Shown piece after piece: positions 1 through 4,369 of a DNA stretch of 5,007 bases (position 1 is the first letter of the stretch; each line of letters opens with the position of its first letter). The translations under genes and the position numbers were made by a program. Source of the stretch: Acidobacteriaceae bacterium (GTDB taxonomy: Bacteria; Acidobacteriota; Terriglobia; Terriglobales; Acidobacteriaceae); NCBI GenBank assembly GCA_003156235.1, contig PMGP01000411.1, forward strand, positions 1 to 5,007, read 5' to 3'. A model generated the notes under the pieces. The model had not been told where the DNA came from. It ran no database searches and was given only the letters and a program-made list of their open reading frames with translations.

Positions 1-127
1 AAACCCTATAGAATCAACAGCCGGATTAGCCGATCCAGCCGTTTGAAAAGGTATGGGTTTAGATACATTGCCCCGCCTGTGGGCATATGAAAATACCTCA
101 TCTAAACCATCTATAAGCAGAGGGTTT
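1..127. repeat. Nested inverted repeats at the left edge
   Basis: Two pairs of inverted arms are visible. The outer pair is AAACCCTATAGA (1-12) against TCTATA (110-115) plus GGGTTT (122-127), with six extra bases between the two halves of the right arm. The inner pair is ATGGGTTTAGA (53-63) against TCTAAACCAT (101-110), with one bulged base. Inside that lies a small hairpin, TGCCC (69-73) and GGGCA (81-85), with a 7-base loop. The segment lies downstream of the minus-strand ATPase gene. It could be a transcript-end structure or a miniature palindromic element cut by the window edge. There is no U-run, so a classic intrinsic terminator is not supported. The pairings are seen directly; function is unknown. 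Confidence 0.4.
19..45. repeat. Three 9-bp units beginning AGCCG
   Basis: AGCCG occurs at 19-23, 28-32 and 37-41, exactly 9 bp apart, and each copy is followed by a different tetranucleotide. The array is short and could be chance or a decayed tandem repeat. It lies inside the outer arms of the inverted repeat at 1-127. Confidence 0.35.
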
Positions 128-132
128 CTAAC

Positions 133-261
133 ATGATCACCACCCAGGGCACTCACGCTCTTGACCTGCTGAAGTCCAGAAGAGACGAACTGCCTAGGTC
201 AGCTGCCGACCGTTTTCCACTCGTTTCCAGGCATGATCCGTTTCATGAACTCATCGAATAA
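133..261 (+). CDS. Doubtful 42-aa small ORF, convergent with the ATPase gene
   Basis: An ATG at 133 is preceded by a good SD-like AGAGGG (119-124) with an 8-base spacer. The frame reads 42 codons to TAA at 259-261, beginning MITTQGTHALDLLKSRR. I recognise no family, membrane segment or motif. The last 63 bases lie antisense to the end of the ATPase gene, so that part may be constrained by the other strand. It may be a real small protein, the surviving start of a gene cut off where the ATPase segment joined, or chance. The ribosome-binding site is the only positive evidence. Confidence 0.22.
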   Translation: MITTQGTHALDLLKSRRDELPRSAADRFPLVSRHDPFHELIE

Positions 262-1398
262 CGGGACAGTAAAGGCTGTGTCGCCATGCGTAGGGCTCCA
301 TATCATTCCCTTACTAATCAACCCCGCGCGGGTCGGGCCCAGAGAGCTTACTGTTCGTCCCAGCTCCTCGGCAATATCACCTGATCGATGCGGGCCAGGC
401 CCTAGATCAGCCATCGCCCGTAAGTACTTCTTTTCAGCTGGAGTCAGTCGATCGAAGCGAACCCGGAAGAAGCTCTCGTCGAGAGCGGCAATTGCCTCGT
501 CCGAGGCGTTCTGAACATCCTGCTGCCGAATCGGGCTCTCCGGTGCGATGTCCCATGTGTGCTTGCCCCATTCCTGCAAAAAGTAAGGATATCCTTGCGT
601 TTTTTCGATGATCAACTGAACTGCCTGGTCCTGAATCTCGACTCCTTCGTTTTGGGCGGGTCTTACGATGGCATCTGTGGCATCAGGCGCACTCAACGGC
701 CCGATCTCCGGAAAGTCGAACAGCCGCTCGGCATACGATTTGGCTTCGCCCATTCGACCTCGCAGCTGAGGCAGGCCCGCGCCAACAACCGTGACTGGAA
801 GTTGCTCCTGTGAGCAGCGGTGAAGCGCTGAAACCAGAGCGGCCATCTGCGGCTCTTCCACGTACTGGAGTTCGTCGATAAATATCACGATCGCAGTTCC
901 CGCTGCCTTTGCCGCCAACCCAACCTGTTGAAGGAGCGTTGTGAGGTCTCCTTCGAGGTCGCCATTGTCGGCGAGGCCCGGTTCGGGCTCATAGTCGAGC
1001 CCGACCTCGATATCAGCGTAGGTTACTTTCAACTTGCTGGCGAAGCCGGCTAGGGCCCGGAGCCCTCGGATGGCATAGTCCTTTGCGGCCTCTTTCTTGC
1101 TGAGGTGAAGCAGAGCAAGCCGAAGAGTCGGGGCGAGCAGCGCCGGAAGCGAACGGTTTTCCGGGGCTTCGATGCGAACCGTTTGGATTCCGGCAGCCTC
1201 CGCGTCCCTGCGCATTTGGTCCAGTAAGACGGTCTTGCCAACGCCTCGCAGGCCAACCAGCATCACGCTCTTTGCTGGTCTGCCTAGGCGGAGCCGCTGG
1301 AGGCGTATATCTACGTCTCGGCGGATGGCACTGCGGCCTGCAAGCTCCGGGGGGGGACTGCCAGCGCCCGGTGCATAGGGATTGCGGATAGGATCCAT
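199..1398 (-). CDS. AAA-type ATPase with C-terminal winged-helix-like region
   Basis: A cytosolic P-loop ATPase of about 399 residues; the substrate or partner is not known. Numbering from the ATG at 1398, the Walker A motif GLRGVGKT is at about 49-56. The Walker B strand IVIFIDE is at about 170-176, ending in the catalytic Asp-Glu pair. A sensor-1-like strand VTVVGAGLPQL is at about 202-212, and GYPYFLQEWG is at about 269-278. This order fits the ORC1/CDC6-like and 'archaeal ATPase' branch of STAND/AAA proteins. Residues about 318-388 look like a winged helix, suggesting DNA or protein binding. There is no signal peptide or membrane segment. A GTG at 1425 would add nine residues and has GGAAG 10 bases upstream. 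I prefer the ATG because the GTG lies within a good extended -10 box. The gene is divergent from hipA. It could be a regulator, a defence ATPase or a mobile-element accessory; the sequence does not decide. Confidence 0.82.
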   Translation of the reverse strand: MDPIRNPYAPGAGSPPPELAGRSAIRRDVDIRLQRLRLGRPAKSVMLVGLRGVGKTVLLDQMRRDAEAAGIQTVRIEAPENRSLPALLAPTLRLALLHLSKKEAAKDYAIRGLRALAGFASKLKVTYADIEVGLDYEPEPGLADNGDLEGDLTTLLQQVGLAAKAAGTAIVIFIDELQYVEEPQMAALVSALHRCSQEQLPVTVVGAGLPQLRGRMGEAKSYAERLFDFPEIGPLSAPDATDAIVRPAQNEGVEIQDQAVQLIIEKTQGYPYFLQEWGKHTWDIAPESPIRQQDVQNASDEAIAALDESFFRVRFDRLTPAEKKYLRAMADLGPGPHRSGDIAEELGRTVSSLGPTRAGLISKGMIWSPTHGDTAFTVPLFDEFMKRIMPGNEWKTVGS

Positions 1399-1417
1399 TT
1401 GTAGAGAGTTTAGCAGT

Positions 1418-1426
1418 ATTATCACA
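1418..1426 (-). promoter_or_regulatory. Extended -10 promoter for the ATPase gene (predicted)
   Basis: On the minus strand, TGT followed by GATAAT (1423-1418) matches an extended -10 box, with five of six TATAAT positions. No good -35 is seen at 16-18 bp. Transcription would start near 1411 and leave a leader of only about 13 bases before the ATG at 1398, with no SD in it. This argues against the upstream GTG at 1425, which overlaps the box. Confidence 0.4.
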
Positions 1427-1530
1427 ATTTACAAACTTCCCTAATTTCTATACATCATATGACTCAAAGAGACCGCGGTACCCTCCCAGAGAGGACGAGA
1501 TCCATTTCCCTTGATCAAACTTCAGCGAAG

Positions 1531-1606
1531 CACAATCTTCGATCAATCTATATTTATCATTAGTAGGATAATACAAAGGGAACAGTTTTGATTGATCTAG
1601 ATTGTG
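1531..1606. repeat. Long inverted repeat upstream of hipA (candidate operator pair)
   Basis: The left arm CACAATCT-TC-GATCAATC (1531-1548) and the right arm GATTGATC-T-AGATTGTG (1590-1606) are reverse complements, except for two bases versus one in the middle. Each arm therefore has two matching 8-base halves, separated by 41 bp. Paired sites in opposite orientation could be bound by a dimeric XRE regulator with looping between them. The match is seen directly; the binding role is inferred. Confidence 0.6.
1554..1571. promoter_or_regulatory. TTATC-N8-GATAA palindrome, HipB-operator-like
   Basis: The arms TTATC (1554-1558) and GATAA (1567-1571) are separated by exactly eight bases, giving an 18-bp site. 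E. coli HipB recognises TATCC-N8-GGATA, also 18 bp, so the geometry is the same but the arm sequence is shifted by one base. The site lies between the arms of the long inverted repeat. It is a candidate operator for the downstream HipB-like protein. Confidence 0.38.
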
Positions 1607-1678
1607 GATTGTGGTAGATTGGATCAATTAAAGATGACTCCTGATATTTGAGAGCCTTCAGATCAAGAAAGATGGACC

Positions 1679-2899
1679 ATGGCTGAATTCCTTTATGGGC
1701 ACGTCTACTTTCATGAGCGATTCGTCGGTCTGCTCCGGCAGGAACCGGGAGACCGCTGCTCGTTTAAATACGACGGCGAGTTCCTGCGAAAGCCTGAGGC
1801 CATTGCGGTCTCGCTGCCGCCGCAGACCGAGGCCCACGTCTATCCTGGCAGACTACATCCGTTTTTCGATAATCTGCTGGCTGAGGGGCGGCAAGCTGCG
1901 GTCCAGGCTCGCTGGCTGGGTGTTCCGGTTGAAGACCGTTTTGCGCGGCTGCTGGCGTTCGGCGGGGATTGCATTGGGGCGGTCACGGTGCGCGATCCCA
2001 AGCCCCGCATCGCGACGGGCAAGATGCCCGAATCCGCCGAGGATATTGCTTCGATCGTCAGCCGTGCTTCTATCTCGGGAGTTCAAGCCAAGTTGCTCGC
2101 GGTTCAAACCGAAACCGGGTTCCGACCGGCACAAGCAGGCGAGCTAAGTACACATATTGCCAAGCTGCCCAGCGGCAACCTTCGGGAGATTATCCAGCTG
2201 GAACAGCTATCAATGTTGGCCGCGCGCATTCTACTGCCAGATGACGAAGTCGCCGAGATGCAGATTGCGGCGGTCAAGGGCATCGCCGAAGAGTGCCTGT
2301 TAATCCGCCGTTTTGATCGTCCGAATGAAGGAGGGGCAATTCTGAAGCGGCACTTCGAGGAGTTTAACCAAATCCTGGGGCAGGTCAGCGAAGACAAGTA
2401 CACAGGGAAGTACGCCGACATGGCGGATGTGCTGCGCCGGAATCCACGCTGCTCTTTACTGGATGTCGACCGGCTCTTCCGGCGGATTCTCGTCTCGATT
2501 TTGCTAGGTAACAACGATGCGCATATGAAGAATTTCGGCTTGCTCTATTTTGCGGACCAACTGCGCCTGTCTCCCTTTTACGATGTGTTGGCTGCCGCTC
2601 TGTATCCCGAGTACAGCCGAACCGGAATGGCATTGCAGTTAGGGCCGGGGACGAATCCAACCAGCTTGGCAAGTATCGGGCAACCGCATCTCACTGCGTT
2701 GGCCAATTCCTTTGGAATGAGGAACGCGGCTCTGCGTGAGGCGGCACATGACCTGGGCAGACGGATTGAGGCCGCTCAGGATGCCGTTCGAGAGGCTCCG
2801 TACGGCTCGCTAACGCTCAAGAATCAACTTGTGGATTACATGAGGAAACGATGGAACGGGACCTTCAAACAGATCATCAGTTCGACTGGCCAGAAATAG
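1679..2899 (+). CDS. hipA: HipA-type serine/threonine kinase toxin
   Basis: A 406-residue HipA-family kinase, close to the usual 400-440. In E. coli HipA phosphorylates glutamyl-tRNA synthetase, blocks translation and promotes persistence; the target here is unknown. The N-terminal subdomain has FFDNLLAEG (62-70) and FGGDCIGAV (94-102), typical of the family. SISGVQAK (131-138) matches the loop carrying E. coli Ser150, so Ser131 is the likely autophosphorylation site. THIAKLPSG (158-166) supplies the nucleotide-binding lysine, Lys162. ECLLIRRFDR (205-214) is the conserved core strand. GNNDAHMKNFG (277-287) holds the catalytic Asp280 and Asn285, matching Asp309 and Asn314. SPFYDV (298-303) gives the metal-binding Asp302, matching Asp332. 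All key residues are present, so it should be active. The ATG at 1679 has only a weak purine-rich SD. A 49-bp overlap with the HipB-like gene shows toxin-first order and likely translational coupling. Confidence 0.93.
   Translation: MAEFLYGHVYFHERFVGLLRQEPGDRCSFKYDGEFLRKPEAIAVSLPPQTEAHVYPGRLHPFFDNLLAEGRQAAVQARWLGVPVEDRFARLLAFGGDCIGAVTVRDPKPRIATGKMPESAEDIASIVSRASISGVQAKLLAVQTETGFRPAQAGELSTHIAKLPSGNLREIIQLEQLSMLAARILLPDDEVAEMQIAAVKGIAEECLLIRRFDRPNEGGAILKRHFEEFNQILGQVSEDKYTGKYADMADVLRRNPRCSLLDVDRLFRRILVSILLGNNDAHMKNFGLLYFADQLRLSPFYDVLAAALYPEYSRTGMALQLGPGTNPTSLASIGQPHLTALANSFGMRNAALREAAHDLGRRIEAAQDAVREAPYGSLTLKNQLVDYMRKRWNGTFKQIISSTGQK
2842..2845 (+). promoter_or_regulatory. Shine-Dalgarno for the HipB-like gene inside hipA
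   Basis: GAGG lies five bases before the ATG at 2851, within the last codons of hipA. It decides the start: the next in-frame ATG, at 2929, would delete the first HTH helix. It also implies that ribosomes finishing hipA can re-initiate on the antitoxin. Confidence 0.65.
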
Positions 2900-3351
2900 T
2901 AGCATCTGCCAAGCGTCGGCGCCTTGTGATGAAACTGACGCAACGCAGACTGGCTGCCGTTGCAGGCATAAGCCTGCCTACGGTGGTCAAATTTGAAGCT
3001 GGGCAGGATATCCGTATTTCCTCGGCGCTGGCCATTCTAAAAATACTCGATATGCTTCCCAGACCTGTCGAGGGGGTACTGATGATCGCAGCCGCCGGCC
3101 AAAGCGCGACTGGACCTTACCAAGTGATGTTCGCACCATATGCCAGCCGGGGAGGTGCGCTCGAACCGCGCCAACTTGCCGACCGACCCGAGCTTGATGA
3201 GTTCCTTCACAAGCTTCGCGTGGGAGAAGAGGAAAAGCAGCGTGCCTTCACCGCGTTGGCAAAGGAGAATTCCGCGGACATAGTGAACCTGCAGCTTTCA
3301 CCCGCGGAACTGCGCCGGTACTGGCCGACGCAGTTTACGACGACTTCTTAG
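2851..3351 (+). CDS. hipB: XRE-family HipB-like antitoxin, C-terminus probably frameshifted
   Basis: A predicted DNA-binding antitoxin and autorepressor partnering the HipA upstream. Residues 14-70 form an XRE/Cro-type helix-turn-helix. TQRRLAAVAG (30-39) and SLPTVVKFEAG (41-51) are the scaffold and recognition helices, and the helix around 57-69 closes the fold. As read, the protein is 166 residues, nearly twice E. coli HipB (88), with a charged helical tail from about 110. The family resemblance lies in the HTH; the tail is unrecognised. The final stretch YWPTQFTTTS looks unlike protein, whereas the -1 frame from 3318 continues LRR as VLADAVYDDFLDWISEGYWK. A single lost base near 3316-3318 would explain this, leaving a shortened tail with a novel end. 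The HTH should still fold. The start at 2851 is fixed by its SD. I assign hipB by position and fold rather than close similarity. Confidence 0.78.
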   Translation: MERDLQTDHQFDWPEIVASAKRRRLVMKLTQRRLAAVAGISLPTVVKFEAGQDIRISSALAILKILDMLPRPVEGVLMIAAAGQSATGPYQVMFAPYASRGGALEPRQLADRPELDEFLHKLRVGEEEKQRAFTALAKENSADIVNLQLSPAELRRYWPTQFTTTS

Positions 3352-3398
3352 ACTGGATCAGCGAAGGCTATTGGAAGGAATTCCACCGTGTAGGCTTG
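3318..3398 (+). pseudogene. Probable out-of-frame C-terminal tail of the HipB-like gene
   Basis: From GTA at 3318 this frame reads VLADAVYDDFLDWISEGYWK and then EFHRVG, an acidic and aromatic amphipathic pattern with natural codon choice. It has no start codon or SD of its own nearby. It joins smoothly to AELRR of the HipB-like frame if one base is restored, for example a GG run that was once GGG. After about 3398 the same frame becomes rich in Cys, Arg, Gln and Pro and no longer looks coding, so the original stop may also be lost. A true frameshift or a sequencing error would look the same. Confidence 0.5.
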
Positions 3399-3522
3399 GA
3401 TTGCCCGAGAACTGGATGGCACCCAGGATGCCAGCGGTCCAATCTCAAGTCAAATTTCAGAACCGATGTATTCCGCCGCCAAGGCCGCTGGGGCCTAGCG
3501 CAATGCAATGGAGTGCGACGCC
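3352..3522. other. Gap between the HipB-like and HigA-like genes
   Basis: About 170 bp. The left third holds the out-of-frame HipB tail. The rest shows no protein-like reading in any frame, no terminator hairpin with a T-run and no clear promoter. A RelE/HigB-type toxin of about 100 residues, the usual upstream partner of the next gene, would not fit here, and I see no remnant of one. Confidence 0.5.
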
Positions 3523-3888
3523 ATGGCTACCAACTGGAAAGACCTAAAACACAAAGCTTCGCCGAAGGCGCGTGCCGCCGTGCAACGCGAAGCCCATGCC
3601 GAACTCGAGCACATTGGCTTCCACAAGCTGCGCCAGGCGCGCCAGCAGACACAGGTTGCGGTTGCCGAGAGACTCAATATCGCCCAGGGAGCTGTCTCCC
3701 GCATGGAGAAGCAGTCGGACTTTCTGCTGAGCACACTGCGAGAGTACGTCATGGCTCTCGGCGGCAAGCTCGAGCTGCGAGTTGTATTCCCGGATGCAGT
3801 CTTTGAGATTGAGACGTTGGCACCGTCCACGTCGACCAGAAAGCGGTCATCCAGGGCGATCGTCAAGGCCGCCGCTACAGGCCGATGA
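3523..3888 (+). CDS. HigA-like XRE-family antitoxin, apparently orphan
   Basis: A 121-residue cytosolic protein of the small XRE antitoxin type paired with RelE/HigB or phage Gp49-like toxins. Family members typically start with a few residues and NWK, then an 'SPEARA'-like helix; here the start is MATNWKDL with SPKARAAV at 13-20. The HTH spans about 34-75: FHKLRQARQQTQ, then VAVAERLNIAQGAVSRMEK, the recognition helix with the usual 'Q.AVS.ME'. After it comes STLREYVMALGGKLELRVVFPD (70-91), the conserved dimerisation and strand region. The tail from about 100 is basic and not recognised. I choose the ATG at 3523 over 3508 because GGAG (3510-3513) sits nine bases before it and homologues begin there. 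No toxin adjoins it. It may act as a repressor or as an antidote to a toxin elsewhere. Confidence 0.78.
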   Translation: MATNWKDLKHKASPKARAAVQREAHAELEHIGFHKLRQARQQTQVAVAERLNIAQGAVSRMEKQSDFLLSTLREYVMALGGKLELRVVFPDAVFEIETLAPSTSTRKRSSRAIVKAAATGR

Positions 3889-3889
3889 A

Positions 3890-3980
3890 GGTGGCCAAGT
3901 GGCTGGCAGAAGAACAAAAGCCGTCTTGCCGCCGCCGCGCCCCTTGGCCACCATCCTAGACCTCGAACCGCGGTGCCAAG
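3890..3980 (+). repeat. Three-arm repeat that can form two alternative hairpins
   Basis: GGTGGCCAAG (3890-3899) is the exact reverse complement of CTTGGCCACC (3943-3952), giving a 10-bp stem around 43 bases. The same middle arm also pairs with GGTGCCAAG (3972-3980), with one bulged C and a 19-base loop. The first and third arms are therefore near-direct repeats that compete for the middle arm. The structure lies between the HigA-like stop and the AbiEii remnant's start, so it could influence read-through or translation of the latter. There is no T-run for an intrinsic terminator. Confidence 0.45.
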
Positions 3981-3995
3981 TATCCGTCCCTACAC

Positions 3996-4000
3996 GGAGG
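3996..4000 (+). promoter_or_regulatory. Strong Shine-Dalgarno before the AbiEii remnant
   Basis: GGAGG ends four bases before the ATG at 4005. It is the best ribosome-binding site in this half of the window and supports 4005 as the original start of the abiEii-like gene. Confidence 0.65.
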
Positions 4001-4004
4001 CACT

Positions 4005-4292
4005 ATGACCCGCGAAGCGGCGAAGAATCTGGCGGCTTCAATACGTGAGTGTCTGCTTGCTCTGGCCCAAAACAAGGGCGAAGACTATCAACGAATCCTC
4101 GGAAGATTTGCTATCGAACGCTTTCTGTACCGGCTGGGCCAGTCGAAAGGTGATTTCTATCAACTGTGCTCTGCTGTCTCACAACCCATGGGTTACCGCA
4201 CACTGCTACGAAGGGAAGGCGCGTTTGACGTTGATCGAACGGGCATATGTTCTAGCACTGGCGCATCCCTGACAAACAATTCAAATACTTAG
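4005..4292 (+). pseudogene. N-terminal remnant of an AbiEii/AbiGii nucleotidyltransferase toxin
   Basis: The first 48 or so residues read as the start of AbiEii-family nucleotidyltransferases found with AbiEi_3 antitoxins. KNLAASIRECLLALAQ (7-22), KGEDYQRILGRFAIERFLYR (24-43) and LGQS (44-47) match the family's usual 'N.AASVR.RLL..A...GEDFQ..L.RY..ERLLYRL..S'. The next block should be 'FVLKGA.LF.LW', then 'RPTRDLDLLG' with the catalytic aspartates. Instead the sequence becomes FYQLCSAVSQPMGYR and the frame stops at 95 residues, against roughly 290-330 in the family. FDVD (74-77) sits at about the right distance for the DxD pair, so small frameshifts rather than a clean deletion are possible. 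No active nucleotidyltransferase can come from this fragment. The start has a strong SD. It precedes abiEi, the reverse of the usual order, so it is probably a relic of a separate copy. Confidence 0.72.
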
Positions 4293-4338
4293 CGTAGACA
4301 TAGTCAAACTACGACAACTCTATAATCATCAAATTGAT
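4293..4338. promoter_or_regulatory. Two short palindromes in the abiEi promoter region
   Basis: CGTAG (4293-4297) and CTACG (4309-4313) form a 5-bp inverted repeat with an 11-bp spacer. ATCAA (4328-4332) and TTGAT (4334-4338) form an 11-bp palindrome that overlaps the -35 box. AbiEi antitoxins are known to repress their own operon by binding inverted repeats at the promoter, so both are candidate operators. A second TATAAT (4321-4326) lies between them, with TAGACA (4295-4300) at an over-long 20-bp spacing. Confidence 0.42.
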
Positions 4339-4363
4339 CTTCTTTTGATATTGTGCCTATAAT
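4334..4363 (+). promoter_or_regulatory. abiEi promoter, predicted leaderless start
   Basis: The -35 is TTGATC (4334-4339), with four of six consensus positions. The spacer is 18 bp and the -10 is a perfect TATAAT (4358-4363). The usual start distance of about seven bases puts transcription at or next to 4370, the A of the abiEi ATG. No SD precedes that ATG, which fits a leaderless transcript. Confidence 0.65.
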
Positions 4364-4369
4364 CGCAGT

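Larger units (their letters stand above)
1399..1678. promoter_or_regulatory. AT-rich divergent control region between the ATPase gene and hipA
   Basis: This 280-bp gap has no credible gene. It carries six-base GATCAA/TTGATC motifs at 1511-1518 (the palindrome TTGATCAA), 1541, 1592, 1622 and 1661. It also carries the long inverted repeat and the short palindrome listed separately, and a 7-bp tandem duplication GATTGTG at 1600-1613. For hipA I can find only a weak promoter: TTGGAT (1619-1624), an 18-bp spacer and GATATT (1643-1648). The purine-rich AAGAAAG (1665-1671) before the hipA ATG is a weak ribosome-binding site. Recurrent motifs between divergent genes, one of them a TA operon, suggest operators for the HipA/HipB-like complex; this is inference. 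Confidence 0.6.

Noticed and set aside
1..198. A possible tRNA or other structured RNA, given the hairpins.
   Set aside because: There is no T-arm GTTCGA-type signature, acceptor stem or CCA end, and the stems do not form a cloverleaf.
1398..1425. Upstream GTG start at 1425 for the ATPase gene, adding nine residues.
   Set aside because: It has a possible GGAAG site, but the GTG overlaps a good extended -10 box and the extra residues are unlike the family. The ATG at 1398 is preferred, though not proven.
2104..2514. Minus-strand frame of 136 codons inside hipA.
   Set aside because: It is Ser/Arg-rich and antisense to the conserved HipA core; the frame is open because of GC-rich codons.
3396..3806. 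Plus-strand frame of 136 codons from TTG 3396.
   Set aside because: Its composition is Arg/Cys/Gln-rich and it overlaps the HigA-like gene in another frame. Only the part before about 3398, joined to the HipB-like gene, looks like protein.
3495..3917. Minus-strand frame of 140 codons opposite the HigA-like gene.
   Set aside because: It is antisense to a recognised XRE antitoxin and has no family features or start signal.
3885..3959. A 24-codon frame whose ATGA overlaps the HigA-like stop, beginning MKVAKWLAEEQKPS.
   Set aside because: The overlap looks operon-like, but the peptide soon becomes Arg/Pro-rich, matches nothing I know and contains hairpin arms that could explain the sequence.
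4045..4272. Alternate plus frame within the AbiEii remnant, ending in LTLIERAYVLALAHP.
   Set aside because: It overlaps the recognised AbiEii N-terminus in another frame. Its later half could include shifted AbiEii sequence, but I cannot align it convincingly.
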